From Bacteroidota bacterium (lineage in GTDB: Bacteria > Bacteroidota > Bacteroidia > Cytophagales > Cyclobacteriaceae), in contig JAFDYT010000004.1 in the NCBI GenBank assembly GCA_018266055.1, positions 176,893 through 225,480 on the forward strand: a DNA stretch of 48,588 nucleotides, written 5' to 3'. Shown here piece after piece: positions 1-7,717 of the stretch (within the stretch, counting starts at the first letter, position 1; every line of letters starts with the position of its first letter). The notes below the pieces were generated by a model, which was not told where the DNA came from, made no database searches, and saw only the letters and a list, made by a program, of their open reading frames with translations. The position numbers were made by a program, and so were the translations under genes.

Positions 1-850
1 GGAATTCGTTGGTGAAGTTGACGAAGCGCGCGATGACCGGCGCGATGAAGTTGTCGCCGATTTGAGTGCCGAGCACTTCGAAGTTGTCTCCCAACGTAGA
101 TAACCTACCGCCGAGAGATTCAGACTGCTTCTGCATCAGGTCGAAGAACATGCCGCCTTTAGACGACATGGTTTGGAAAGCGTGCTCGACGTCCTTGAAG
201 CCGATCGCGCCGTCGTGAACCATTTGAACGATCTGCTCGTCGGTCTTGCCCAAGTTCTTGCCGAGCTCGGCCACGATCGGGACGCCCGCCTGACGCAATT
301 GCATCAGGTCACCGCCCATAAGATGTCCGACCGATTTGATCTGGCCGAAGATGACGGCCAATTCTTTGAAGTCTTTTCCCGTTCCTGACGAGACGTCACC
401 GAGAGCTTTCAAAGTAGGTTGCAAATCTTTCGCCTGAACGCCAAAGCCAAGCAACGCCTTTGACACGTCAATCACTTGACGCGAACTGAACGGCGTGACG
501 GCCGCAAAATGCTTCAGCTCCTTCAAGCTCGCGTTTGCCGCGTCGACCGACCCGAGGAAAGTCGTGAAGGCGATTTTGTTTTGTTCGGCCTCTATGCTGA
601 GGTTGGCCATGCTCTTCACGGTCTCGCCGATCGCGAGGGCCGCGAACGCTTTGCCCGCGAGGCTTTTCAACCCGCTAAGTGAAGAGCCGACCGCGTCGGC
701 GTTGACTTTGTTGTCCTTTAAATGTTTCGAGAATTCCGCCGATTCTTTGTCGAGCGAGTCGAAGGCTTTCTTGCCGTCGGACGCCGCCTTATTGATCGCG
801 GGACTGAATAGGTTTTTTAAGCTGAACTCGAATTCGACTCTTTCGGCCAC
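1..850 (-). CDS. Phage tape measure protein, N-terminal part (cut by window edge)
   Basis: The tape measure sets tail length and is threaded through the tail tube. About 283 codons are visible; the gene runs off the left edge. The protein starts with a helical stretch (EFEFSLKNLFSPAINKAA), then a glycine/alanine-rich segment, and the conserved tape-measure N-terminal region with 'FTTFLGSVDAA', 'HFAAVTPFSSRQVID', 'LMGGDLMQLRQAGVPI' and 'DNFEVLGTQIGDNF', typical of the TIGR02675-type domain. The start is GTG at 850: the frame upstream meets a TGA four codons earlier with no ATG between. The start lies two bases past the stop of the chaperone extension, so the two are probably translationally coupled. 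The total length cannot be judged here. Confidence 0.88.
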   Translation of the reverse strand, partial: MAERVEFEFSLKNLFSPAINKAASDGKKAFDSLDKESAEFSKHLKDNKVNADAVGSSLSGLKSLAGKAFAALAIGETVKSMANLSIEAEQNKIAFTTFLGSVDAANASLKELKHFAAVTPFSSRQVIDVSKALLGFGVQAKDLQPTLKALGDVSSGTGKDFKELAVIFGQIKSVGHLMGGDLMQLRQAGVPIVAELGKNLGKTDEQIVQMVHDGAIGFKDVEHAFQTMSSKGGMFFDLMQKQSESLGGRLSTLGDNFEVLGTQIGDNFIAPVIARFVNFTNEF

Positions 851-851
851 T

Positions 852-1043
852 TCATCGCTGCTTCATTTTTATTCCGTTCATCGGATATATGTGTCGCTCT
901 ATCAACCATTTCACTTCCATCGCACGCAGCCCGAAGGTTGTTTCGTCGAGCTCGTTCGGGTCGAGATGCAGGTAGTGCCTTATCAAAACCGACAGCTGCC
1001 TGACGACGTCCGACTGCTTTACTGCTGGCGCGGAAGCAATTGC
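852..1043 (-). CDS. Tail assembly chaperone T extension, read by -1 frameshift from the upstream G gene
   Basis: This frame encodes 63 residues from the slippery site to the TGA at 852. It has no convincing start codon of its own: upstream codons in this frame lie inside the G gene and read as low-quality sequence. After the heptamer it reads as real protein, with a helical pattern such as 'DVVRQLSVLIRHYLHLD' and 'AMEVKWLIERHIYPMN'. In many long-tailed phages a small fraction of ribosomes shift -1 near the end of gene G and make a G-T fusion that binds the tape measure. Here the fusion would be 189 residues of G plus 63 of T (about 252). It ends right before the tape measure start, exactly where a T partner belongs. 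The frameshift itself is inferred. Confidence 0.8.
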   Translation of the reverse strand, partial: AIASAPAVKQSDVVRQLSVLIRHYLHLDPNELDETTFGLRAMEVKWLIERHIYPMNGIKMKQR

Positions 1044-1609
1044 TTTTTTATCGACTCGGTGTGATTGGCCGCGATGCGCTGCAACGCCTGCATCATCGAC
1101 ATCAAGCAGCCGCTGTCCTCCATGACCTTCTGATCGCCTTCGATCCAACACGCTTTGTACAGCTCTCTTGTCGCGATCACCGAATTCGTTTCTATATATT
1201 TTTCGTAGACCGTAAATTGATCGACGTTGGGTCGCGAGATTTTGAAGCGAACGTTTTTCGAATCGTCGTTCTCGTCGATGATCAAAGTGATGTCGTACTC
1301 TTTTCTTTTCGCGACCGCGTTGAACTTCTCGTCGATCTTGAAGGCATAGCCCTGTATCACTTCTTGAAGTTCGGTCGCCAATTGCCCAAGCAACATCGCG
1401 TCATCCAATACCCATTCGTCTCCCGAGACGAAGACGGTTTTGAAAAGGGTCAATGTTATCTTCAGCAAAGAATCGCCGCGGGCTTTCGCGCTGTGCACGA
1501 TGCCGAGCTCTTCGATCGTCGGCTTCCTGAACTGTAAGTTGATTTCGGGGTAGCCACCTTCTTTTTCTTCGGCCGGCAAATGGATGTCTATGATTTCTGA
1601 ATCGGTCAT
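1019..1609 (-). CDS. Tail assembly chaperone (gpG-like)
   Basis: A 196-residue acidic protein sits between tail tube and tape measure, the standard place of the tail assembly chaperone, which wraps the tape measure while tube subunits assemble on it. It starts MTDSEIIDIHLPAEEKEGG and has regions such as 'KPTIEELGIVHSAKA' and 'FKISRPNVDQFTVYEK'. The N-terminal part looks like the phage chaperone families with a short beta-rich start. Ten codons before its stop it contains A AAA AAG in the correct phase for -1 slippage. The start ATG follows AT-rich sequence with a possible GGAG some 30 bases upstream. The family name rests on position and the frameshift architecture more than on a recognised motif. 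Confidence 0.78.
   Translation of the reverse strand: MTDSEIIDIHLPAEEKEGGYPEINLQFRKPTIEELGIVHSAKARGDSLLKITLTLFKTVFVSGDEWVLDDAMLLGQLATELQEVIQGYAFKIDEKFNAVAKRKEYDITLIIDENDDSKNVRFKISRPNVDQFTVYEKYIETNSVIATRELYKACWIEGDQKVMEDSGCLMSMMQALQRIAANHTESIKKQLLPRQQ
1043..1049 (-). promoter_or_regulatory. Programmed -1 ribosomal frameshift heptamer A AAA AAG
   Basis: On the minus strand the zero-frame codons are ATA AAA AAG CAA, so the heptamer is in the X XXY YYZ phase. A -1 slip makes GCA the next codon, which enters the 63-residue open frame ending at 852. The zero frame ends at TAA (1019-1021), only seven codons further on. A AAA AAG is one of the most efficient bacterial slippery sequences. No strong downstream pseudoknot was identified by eye. 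Confidence 0.82.
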
Positions 1610-1659
1610 ATAGAATTTTTATTTTTACCTATCTATAAGGAGCGACCGATTGAAAAAAC

Positions 1660-1686
1660 AAACGGGGCGAATGACGCGCCCCGTTT
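1660..1686 (-). terminator. Intrinsic terminator upstream of the tail chaperone
   Basis: AAACGGGGCG and CGCCCCGTTT form a perfect 10-bp stem with a 7-base loop. On the minus strand it is followed by TTTGTTTTTT. It is the strongest of the four hairpins in this gap. Confidence 0.75.
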
Positions 1687-1737
1687 GAAATGAAAAAAAA
1701 GAACGGGAGTTATGTCGGCTCCCATTTTATTTATCGA

Positions 1738-1767
1738 AAAAGGCCTGCGAAGTTTCGCAAGCCTTTT
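1738..1767 (-). terminator. Intrinsic terminator after the tail tube gene
   Basis: The stem AAAAGGC/GCCTTTT continues inward through TGCGAA/TTCGCA after one mismatch and ends in a four-base loop. T-rich sequence follows on both strands. Confidence 0.6.
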
Positions 1768-1816
1768 AAGAAAAAATAAAAAAATCCACACCTGCCGGTT
1801 TCTACCGACAAGTCCT

Positions 1817-2260
1817 TTAGCCGCGTTGACCCGATTCGATCTCGGCGCACAATATCTCAAACTCGAGGGCGAACTCTTTATCGTTCTGCGCGGTCTCAAC
1901 CATCGCGTCCATGAACTGACAGTATTTGACCTTGTCGGTCACGATCTTGTCGGTCTCAGGGTGATTGTATGTGACGATGATGTCGAACAGAGGCAGCGAT
2001 AAAATATCGCCGTTCGGACTCGCGTCGACGATCTTGCGATACTCTTCGGAGCTTATGCCCAAAGTGCAGGTCGCGTCTCGTTGGCCGTGCCCGTATGAAG
2101 TCGGCTGTGTGCCTATGCCCCAATTTTTATTTTTCTCCTGCTTGGTTCCGTAGTCGATGCTCTTGTAGCCGACGATCGGAGTCTTCATGAACGACAGAAA
2201 AATCTGCAATTGGGATGCATCGTATGCGCGGCCGTTTCTATATGATTGTTCCAGTGCCAT
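1817..2260 (-). CDS. Phage tail tube protein
   Basis: A 147-residue protein directly downstream of the tail sheath, the usual slot of the tube protein that polymerises into the inner channel of a contractile tail. Visible features are 'IFLSFMKTPIVGYKSIDYG', 'GHGQRDATCTLGISSEEY' and 'DIIVTYNHPETDKIVTDKVKY', a beta-rich pattern with a central helix that fits the common tube fold. It starts 22 bases after the sheath stop, and a stack of terminator-like hairpins follows it. Identification rests mainly on order and size. Confidence 0.75.
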   Translation of the reverse strand: MALEQSYRNGRAYDASQLQIFLSFMKTPIVGYKSIDYGTKQEKNKNWGIGTQPTSYGHGQRDATCTLGISSEEYRKIVDASPNGDILSLPLFDIIVTYNHPETDKIVTDKVKYCQFMDAMVETAQNDKEFALEFEILCAEIESGQRG

Positions 2261-2282
2261 TTTTTTTAATGCGCGTTATTTT

Positions 2283-3431
2283 TTAAACCGACGTGGTGAA
2301 GCCGATATTTACCGTAATGACTTTCGAGACGCCGACCGGTAATAGCTCGACGATCACGTTGAGGTTGTCGGTGCCCTGCACGTTCTGGTTCGGGTTGACG
2401 AAGACCGAGAAGTCGGAAAGTTCCGCCACCGATTTCATCAACGCGAGTGGAACCGCAGCGAGGCTTTCAAAAAGCTTGGCTGTGTTCTCGCTGATCGAAC
2501 CGTCCGAATTGAATAACACTTTACCGTTGATCTTCGGCGCCAAGCCCGACACGACGCCACGAGTCGCTTTGTCGATCACGCGGTTCAAATGGATGCTGTC
2601 CAAATCGCCGGTGCCGCAAGTGACGTCATCGTTGAAGAAAGTGCCGCTGGTCTCTTCGTGCTTCACCAGCTTGAGGTAGCCCAAGTCGGTGATAGAGGAA
2701 ATCTGCGCCTTCGTGAACGAAGTGTAAAGGTTGCCAGCGCCGTCGGCGATGACATCAAGTTCGGAACCCGCAAGGTTCGGAACGTCTGAGACCGAACCGA
2801 TGGATGTCGCGACGTCGACCAATGAGATCGCGCCGAGGCAAGCGCCGAGGCAGCCTACTGTTTTGTTGGATGCCGCGAACAGTGTCGCGCCGACCGAAGC
2901 GGAGTCGCCCGCCTGATCGGTGATGACAGATACACCGGTCGAAGTGGCCGCCGAGAAATCGGGCAGCGTAACTCCGACGATGTTTGCAGTCAACACTATC
3001 GACAGCGGTGTCTTCAAACCGTCGAGCGCAGTCTTCTGCGTCTGCAACTGCGATACGATGCCCGATGTTAAATCATCGGTCAAATAGACGCCGATCTGTC
3101 GGATGGTTCCGTTGGCGACGCGTTGCATAGTTTGGATTTCCGAGAAATCTAAACCGTTGCTGCCCGCGTGCGCAAAGATGCCGACGTACAATAAGCTGTT
3201 GCCGGCGAGTCTGAAATATTCTGAGATGTGGTAATGCAATACCGCGAAAGAGCTTGACGTGATGCCGAGTGCTTCGGCCTGAGCCACCGAGCCGATCGAC
3301 ACGACGTTAGAAGTGCCGAATGCGATTGGTGGCGTGCTGTAAACTAACAATCCGCTGATGTGATCATTACCCAAGCGAGCGCGTCCGAGATTGTTCGTGC
3401 TCTTGTTAATGGTAACTCCTGATAGAGACAT
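2283..3431 (-). CDS. Phage tail sheath protein, DUF2586 family
   Basis: The 382-residue protein begins MSLSGVTINKSTNNLGRAR and has 'HISGLLVYSTPPIAFGTSN', a central alanine/serine-rich segment with 'NKTVGCLGACLGAISLVDV', and the C-terminal part 'HLNRVIDKATRGVVSGLAP' followed by 'NPNQNVQGTDNLNVIVEL'. These resemble the DUF2586 group used as sheath in Bacteroidota phages. The sheath surrounds the tube and contracts on infection, so this phage is myovirus-like. Three cysteines cluster in the middle (VGCLGACLG and DDVTCGTG), which is unusual for a sheath. It follows the major capsid gene after a strong terminator. Confidence 0.8.
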   Translation of the reverse strand: MSLSGVTINKSTNNLGRARLGNDHISGLLVYSTPPIAFGTSNVVSIGSVAQAEALGITSSSFAVLHYHISEYFRLAGNSLLYVGIFAHAGSNGLDFSEIQTMQRVANGTIRQIGVYLTDDLTSGIVSQLQTQKTALDGLKTPLSIVLTANIVGVTLPDFSAATSTGVSVITDQAGDSASVGATLFAASNKTVGCLGACLGAISLVDVATSIGSVSDVPNLAGSELDVIADGAGNLYTSFTKAQISSITDLGYLKLVKHEETSGTFFNDDVTCGTGDLDSIHLNRVIDKATRGVVSGLAPKINGKVLFNSDGSISENTAKLFESLAAVPLALMKSVAELSDFSVFVNPNQNVQGTDNLNVIVELLPVGVSKVITVNIGFTTSV

Positions 3432-3453
3432 TTCATAGGAAAGATTTTTTAAT

Positions 3454-3489
3454 AACCGGACGAAAGATTGTTATACCCTTCGTCCGGTT
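3454..3489 (-). terminator. Terminator between major capsid and tail sheath genes
   Basis: AACCGGACGAA and TTCGTCCGGTT form a perfect 11-bp stem with a 14-base loop. On the minus strand ATTAAAAAATC follows. A hairpin after the capsid gene is common in phages and lets capsid mRNA be made in excess or stabilised at its 3' end. Confidence 0.72.
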
Positions 3490-3500
3490 TGGTTGTCAGT

Positions 3501-4475
3501 TTACTTCACGATGACGCAATGTTCTGGACGAACGATCGCGGTGTCGCGCTTCATCAACATTTTAGCGAAGTACAGTTCTGAGTTGTTCTGCACGCGCTGA
3601 ACGTTGATGGTGTTTTCGTCGCTTGTGTCTGCGACGCCGATCCAAACGTTCGAATCAGTGCCTGCCGTCATGTACGTTCCGAAGATTGTGTTCTCTGGGA
3701 AGTTAGGCTGAACAATTATCGGACGACCGTCGAACTCCATTTTGCCGCGGCCAGTTGGATCTTCACCCTTGTAGACTTGGTTGATCTTCTGGTAATCGCC
3801 CCACAGCGTGGCGGTTTGTGGAGATACGATCCAAGTCCAATCTGCATCGCGATTGATGTAAGCGATCTGCAACTGCGGATTGCCGCCGAACATCGCAGCC
3901 TGTTTAGCCGCGTTGAACGCAGACAATACGTTCGCGGCAGTGCCGCTTGTTCCGCCGGTTGAAATGGTGCCCGGCAAATTCACGGTAACAGCGTTGGCGT
4001 AATCGCCGGACGCAGCCGTGATCTTTGTCAAAAAGCCATCGTAAAAGTCGCCGCCAGACTTAGAGCCGGTGACGTCCTTCTGACCGTGGTACTGGCCAAG
4101 GTATCCAAAGATTTCCATGAGCATGTTTGCTTGCACGTCGGCTGGCAGTTGTTCGAAAACAAGCGGGCCGGTCGGCTGAAATGGTCTCCAATACGCCTCA
4201 AGCACACGTGGGTTGAACTCTTGATAGAACATGTAGTCGGACAATGCCAACACGCGGTCTTTGTAATTCAATGAGCCGCTCGATGTGGGAGTAGGTGCAG
4301 CGGCTTGCACAGCGTAAGTCGGATCGCTCAACGGAATTGAGAACTTATATTTGAATCCGCCTTGGACATAAAGCTTGCCGGCTTGGTAAAGTTTGTGGGT
4401 CTGGAAAAGTTTAGAGACTATCTTACCGTATACCTCACCACCATATAGTGGGGTCGGGTTTAATGTTAAAGCCAT
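3501..4475 (-). CDS. Phage major capsid protein
   Basis: The 324-residue protein follows the protease-scaffold gene with a TAATG overlap, the standard head-gene order. It begins MALTLNPTPLYGGEVYGKI and includes 'GKLYVQGGFKYKFSIPLSD', 'EQLPADVQANMLMEIFGYL', 'NRDADWTWIVSPQTATLW', 'GRGKMEFDGRPIIVQPNF' and 'LYFAKMLMKRDTAIVRPEH'. The pattern of a long E-loop region, a central helix and a late beta-rich 'GRPI' segment fits an HK97-fold shell protein of the Bacteroidota phage type. It is the most likely abundant virion component. A terminator follows it. Confidence 0.82.
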   Translation of the reverse strand: MALTLNPTPLYGGEVYGKIVSKLFQTHKLYQAGKLYVQGGFKYKFSIPLSDPTYAVQAAAPTPTSSGSLNYKDRVLALSDYMFYQEFNPRVLEAYWRPFQPTGPLVFEQLPADVQANMLMEIFGYLGQYHGQKDVTGSKSGGDFYDGFLTKITAASGDYANAVTVNLPGTISTGGTSGTAANVLSAFNAAKQAAMFGGNPQLQIAYINRDADWTWIVSPQTATLWGDYQKINQVYKGEDPTGRGKMEFDGRPIIVQPNFPENTIFGTYMTAGTDSNVWIGVADTSDENTINVQRVQNNSELYFAKMLMKRDTAIVRPEHCVIVK

Positions 4476-5539
4476 TATTCATTGAGAGATTTTTTAGTCG
4501 CCTTCTCGCGCATTTCTAATTTCATTTGTTCGAGAGGGGATAGTTGCACTTTGGCCTCGGTGGGTTCCACCGCCGAAGTGATCATGGTGTGTAATTTGAC
4601 CGTCGCCTTCGGCAGATCGTTGATGATCGCCTTGGTGCCTTCGAAATCCGCGTTGGCGAATTTCAGCCACTGGTCTTTGGTAGCGGCGCTAACCTTGCCG
4701 ATCTTGACGGCCTCGGCGACCAACTCTTCGGCGCGCTTTTCAGCTTCAGCCTTGATTTGACCTTCGTAAGATTCGATCTTCGTCTTCTGTTCGGAGATGA
4801 CGAGCTGCAACCTTTCTGCCTCGGCAGTCGCTTTCTTGATCTGCTCGTTCAAACCGGAGATGCTTGCGACGATCGTGTCTTGATTCGCCTTGGCATCCAA
4901 GTTCAAAGCAGCTGTTACTTTTTCAAGCATATTGACTGTTGAGTTATTTTTTGGAACATACAGTTGGGCTATGACCTCAAAGCTGTTCTTGTGGTTATTT
5001 ATCGATCTTAGCATGTCTACTTTTGCCATTATCTCTTCGCCCGCTTCCTCGCCCTCCGACACAACTTCGTCGACGAACTTGTTCGCGACCGCTTCGTCGG
5101 CCGTCATCCAAGTGTCGGTCGACAACATGGCTTTCATTTCATTCTCGGACTTGCCCGTCTTCGACATGTACATCTTCAAAGCGATGTCGTTCACCTTCGT
5201 CAGCAAAGCCATGTCGGCTGGGTTGCTGACGTACATTTTCGCAGAGTGAATCATGAATAGCGCGTAGGAATTCATCACGACTTTATCGCAAGCGATGGCG
5301 ATGAACGACGCGGCGCTGGCGCACAACACCTCAATGTCGGCGGTGAACTTTACCCCGTCGGCCTGTAAGCTTTTGATGCAGTTGTAGATCGACAAAGCGT
5401 CGAAGACGCTTCCGCCGACCGAGTCGATGCAGATTGTGATTTCTTTATCGATCGCGGCGAGGCCCGTCAATGCTTTGACGAACTCGGTACCTTGGAGATC
5501 ATCGTAACCAATCGTACCATACATTTGTATTTCTTGCAT
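4475..5539 (-). CDS. ClpP-like prohead protease fused to a scaffold domain
   Basis: This 354-residue protein matures the prohead. Residues 1-155 are a ClpP/S49-like serine protease: 'IDSVGGSVFDALSIY', then 'VLCASAASFIA' with likely nucleophile S75, 'ALFMIHSAKM' with H98, and 'STDTWMTADEA' with D142 as the third triad member. Residues 204-354 form a charged coiled coil ('EAERLQLVISEQKTKIES') and a Mu I-like tail ('KIGKVSAATKDQWLKFA'). An in-frame ATG at 4930 (M204) could start a separate scaffold, as in lambda C/Nu3. The stop overlaps the capsid start by one base (TAATG), coupling the two. Confidence 0.85.
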   Translation of the reverse strand: MQEIQMYGTIGYDDLQGTEFVKALTGLAAIDKEITICIDSVGGSVFDALSIYNCIKSLQADGVKFTADIEVLCASAASFIAIACDKVVMNSYALFMIHSAKMYVSNPADMALLTKVNDIALKMYMSKTGKSENEMKAMLSTDTWMTADEAVANKFVDEVVSEGEEAGEEIMAKVDMLRSINNHKNSFEVIAQLYVPKNNSTVNMLEKVTAALNLDAKANQDTIVASISGLNEQIKKATAEAERLQLVISEQKTKIESYEGQIKAEAEKRAEELVAEAVKIGKVSAATKDQWLKFANADFEGTKAIINDLPKATVKLHTMITSAVEPTEAKVQLSPLEQMKLEMREKATKKSLNE

Positions 5540-5573
5540 GCCATATCTATTGTGACATGGCTTTCACATTTTG

Positions 5574-6143
5574 CTAAATCGTTTTGATGACGTTTCCGGT
5601 TTGATCTTCGAAAATGATACTGCCTAAACCGGCGGTCCCCCAGGTTCCGTCTCTGTAGATGTTGGCGGTGTCATCGACGACCAAGAAGCCGTAAGTCGCG
5701 ATCCAGTTGTATAACGTGTCGTGGTTTACGTCGGGCACCTCCGTTCGTCTCATCAATGAAGCGTAACGGTCGTCCTCGTCTTTCAGCATCTGCAAGGCTT
5801 GGTGAACTAAAGTCCGAAGCACGTAAGGCTGTTGCCAATTTGTGTCGAAGTCAAGGCGGTAAGTGCAGATGTGAACCAACAAACGGCCCTCCAAGGTCTG
5901 CGTGCCGAGACCCTCGGTGTTGACGTTGTCGATCACTGGCTCTATGAAACATGCCGGCCAGTCGTTGACATCGGCGATGTTGCCGACGCGCGTGTCCTTG
6001 TTGTAGTCGTTCTGTGAGCCGAATCTTAAATCTTGGCTGTTGTAAATCGTCACCTTGCGGAAGACGGGCTTTCCGTTTTGATCTTTCAAATTCTGTAACA
6101 CCGTGATGACATCCGATAACAGTTGCAATAATCCGTCGTCCAT
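5574..6143 (-). CDS. Putative tail completion/terminator-like protein
   Basis: The 189-residue protein begins MDDGLLQLLSDVITVLQNL and contains 'EPVIDNVNTEGLGTQTLEG' and 'LLVHICTYRLDFDTNWQQP'. It lies one base after the gpG-like gene and before the protease, inside the head-to-tail joining block. An N-terminal helix followed by strands with a repeated ligand-like loop fits tail-terminator or neck proteins, which cap the tail and join it to the head. No diagnostic motif is seen, so the role is inferred from size and place. Confidence 0.5.
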   Translation of the reverse strand: MDDGLLQLLSDVITVLQNLKDQNGKPVFRKVTIYNSQDLRFGSQNDYNKDTRVGNIADVNDWPACFIEPVIDNVNTEGLGTQTLEGRLLVHICTYRLDFDTNWQQPYVLRTLVHQALQMLKDEDDRYASLMRRTEVPDVNHDTLYNWIATYGFLVVDDTANIYRDGTWGTAGLGSIIFEDQTGNVIKTI

Positions 6144-6144
6144 T

Positions 6145-6537
6145 TCAATAGAATATCTTTTTTGCCTGCAACAGTATCCTGTCGCGGATTTGCGAGTTCA
6201 GAGTTTTCGAAAAGCCGATGAACTTACGCGCGGGGATGTGTTGAGTGCCGTAGTTTTGATAGCCCGCGTATTCGGCGTCGCTGAAAACGTGGACGCCGTT
6301 GCCGATGATCTGGCTTCGTATCGATCCTTTCAAGTGTCCCGTTAAGGTCAGTGGACTTCGACTCGAATTTTTCAAAGGCTTCCAACGCTGCAAGGTCTGG
6401 TCGGTGAAACCGCCGTCGCGAAACGAATCGCGGTAATGCCGTTCGGACATGACCTGCACGATCTGCAAAGCGTCCCTTTGCAACGCGGTCAGTTTGTTCT
6501 GAAGGTTCCTGAAAGCCTCGTCGAAATTTTTCGCCAT
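6145..6537 (-). CDS. Phage virion morphogenesis protein (Mu gpG-like)
   Basis: The 130-residue protein has an N-terminal helix (AFRNLQNKLTALQRDALQI), 'RHYRDSFRDGGFTDQTLQRW' and a C-terminal 'YGTQHIPARKFIGFSKTL'. The 'G...IPAR.FIG.S' ending is the hallmark of the Mu gpG/phage virion morphogenesis family, which acts in head completion or tail joining. The middle 'LTLTGHLKGSIRSQI' also matches the family. It is separated by 19 bases from the minor head gene and by one base from the next. An AT-rich ATATATAAGA lies directly before its ATG. Confidence 0.82.
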   Translation of the reverse strand: MAKNFDEAFRNLQNKLTALQRDALQIVQVMSERHYRDSFRDGGFTDQTLQRWKPLKNSSRSPLTLTGHLKGSIRSQIIGNGVHVFSDAEYAGYQNYGTQHIPARKFIGFSKTLNSQIRDRILLQAKKIFY

Positions 6538-6556
6538 GTCTTATATATCACAACGC

Positions 6557-7717
6557 TTATTCGATCTTCACGCCTTTGCGATAACCGTCGATGGCATTTT
6601 CAAACTTCGCTTTCACGATCGTCTCGTCGAGACCGTTGTTGAGATTGACTTCCACTCGAACCGCTTTGTTCTTGTAGAACTTGAGATACTGTCGACGATA
6701 AGTCTCGCCGTCCCGCACCAGCCACACTTCAGACGGGTGGGACAATGCGTTTTGTAGTTCGAACGGGTCCTTGAAATCTAACCCTTTCGGAAAAATTATC
6801 GGGCGGTTCCTGTAATCTTTCAAGCGCACGGCATCCGGCGACGACAAATTATTGGAGCCAAAATGTTGTTTGAAGAATTGCTCTTTGTCGACGTGGCTGT
6901 CGTGATACGACGGCAAATGTTGTTTAAGCTGATCGTAACTTTTCAAACCGTAGTCTTTAGGACGCAAGCCGCTTTCCTTGAAGTTCTTGACGAAGAACTG
7001 CGAATCGGTGAAGACTTCATTTGTCTTGGCGCGGTTGATCCCGAAGCCGTATTTGTCGACGATGTCGAGCGCGTTGTCCTTCGCGTTGCCGACCTTTGAA
7101 TTTCGCAAGATAGATTTGACCTCAGTCACGGTCGATACTTTCGTCGCCTCATCGTCCGACAGCCTCTTCAAGCGACAGCGGCAGTTGTAGCCTAACGGGG
7201 GGTTAAAGAAGTCGTGCAACGTCGACCCGACACGCGCGACCTTGCCATCCAACGCGGCGTGGCTGTCGCGGACTCGACCGTCTCCCATCGTATCGAACAT
7301 TACGTACGGGAACAGCTCTTTCGATTCGATTTGGCGCCAATAGTCGGCGGACGTCTGGCCCGTCGTGTAAGCGGTATCGTACTCGGCCTTCAGCCAAGTT
7401 TTATTATAAGTGATGTTGGTCTGCTGAACGGCTTTCTGGAAATCGGGAAACTTTTCGAATTTGTTTTTCAGCCGGTTCAATTCCAACACTTGCGAAACCG
7501 TTTTCGCGGCCGCGAAGCGCGCGATGTTGCTTTCGTTGAGCGACAGTCTCAGATAGTCAGGCGAATTTAAGTCGAAGCTCGGTTGGCCGAAGCCGTTGTC
7601 AAAGGCTTTGGTGATCGCGTCGAGCGTCAGGTCGAGTATCTGTTTATCGAAGCGTACGCCCTGCGTCTCCCAAACCTTTCTGACCAAATCTTCGAACGAT
7701 GAACCGAAGTCGAACAT
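6557..7717 (-). CDS. Mu F-like minor head protein with C-terminal PBECR-like nuclease domain
   Basis: The 386-residue protein is a head morphogenesis protein. Residues about 60-186 carry the Mu F domain: 'AEYDTAYTTGQTSADYW', 'MGDGRVRDSHAALDGKV' and 'PPLGYNCRCRLKRL' with C179 and C181. Residues about 295-386 form a separate domain ending 'HPSEVWLVRDGETYRRQYLK', 'NKAVRVEVNLNNGL' and 'IDGYRKGVKIE'. That outline resembles the phage Barnase-EndoU-ColicinE5/D-RelE-like (PBECR) nuclease domains often fused to minor head proteins. Such a domain could be packed in the head and act on nucleic acid after entry. Its start overlaps the portal stop by one base (TGATG). The F domain is firm; the nuclease call is moderate. 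Confidence 0.8.
   Translation of the reverse strand: MFDFGSSFEDLVRKVWETQGVRFDKQILDLTLDAITKAFDNGFGQPSFDLNSPDYLRLSLNESNIARFAAAKTVSQVLELNRLKNKFEKFPDFQKAVQQTNITYNKTWLKAEYDTAYTTGQTSADYWRQIESKELFPYVMFDTMGDGRVRDSHAALDGKVARVGSTLHDFFNPPLGYNCRCRLKRLSDDEATKVSTVTEVKSILRNSKVGNAKDNALDIVDKYGFGINRAKTNEVFTDSQFFVKNFKESGLRPKDYGLKSYDQLKQHLPSYHDSHVDKEQFFKQHFGSNNLSSPDAVRLKDYRNRPIIFPKGLDFKDPFELQNALSHPSEVWLVRDGETYRRQYLKFYKNKAVRVEVNLNNGLDETIVKAKFENAIDGYRKGVKIE

Larger units (their letters stand above)
1651..1812 (-). other. Array of four hairpins, each followed by a T-run, between tail tube and chaperone
   Basis: The 207-base gap (1610-1816) holds four stem-loops in leftward order: 1793-1810 (weak, stem about 6 bp with one mismatch), 1738-1767 (about 13 bp with one mismatch), 1705-1723 (5 bp, loop 9) and 1660-1686 (10 bp, loop 7). 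Each is followed on the minus strand by a run rich in T. Two are strong enough to be listed separately as terminators. Nothing in the gap looks coding. The stack could throttle transcription from the abundant tube and sheath genes into the low-dose chaperone and tape measure genes, or release small RNAs. Confidence 0.6.

Noticed and set aside
495-1064. Long plus-strand open frame opposite the tape measure and chaperone genes
   Set aside because: The minus strand holds clear phage genes with expected order; this frame has no recognisable protein and mirrors their codon pattern.
852-1151. Independent 99-residue gene starting at 1151
   Set aside because: The first part overlaps the chaperone gene and reads as low-quality sequence; only the part after the slippery heptamer looks like protein.
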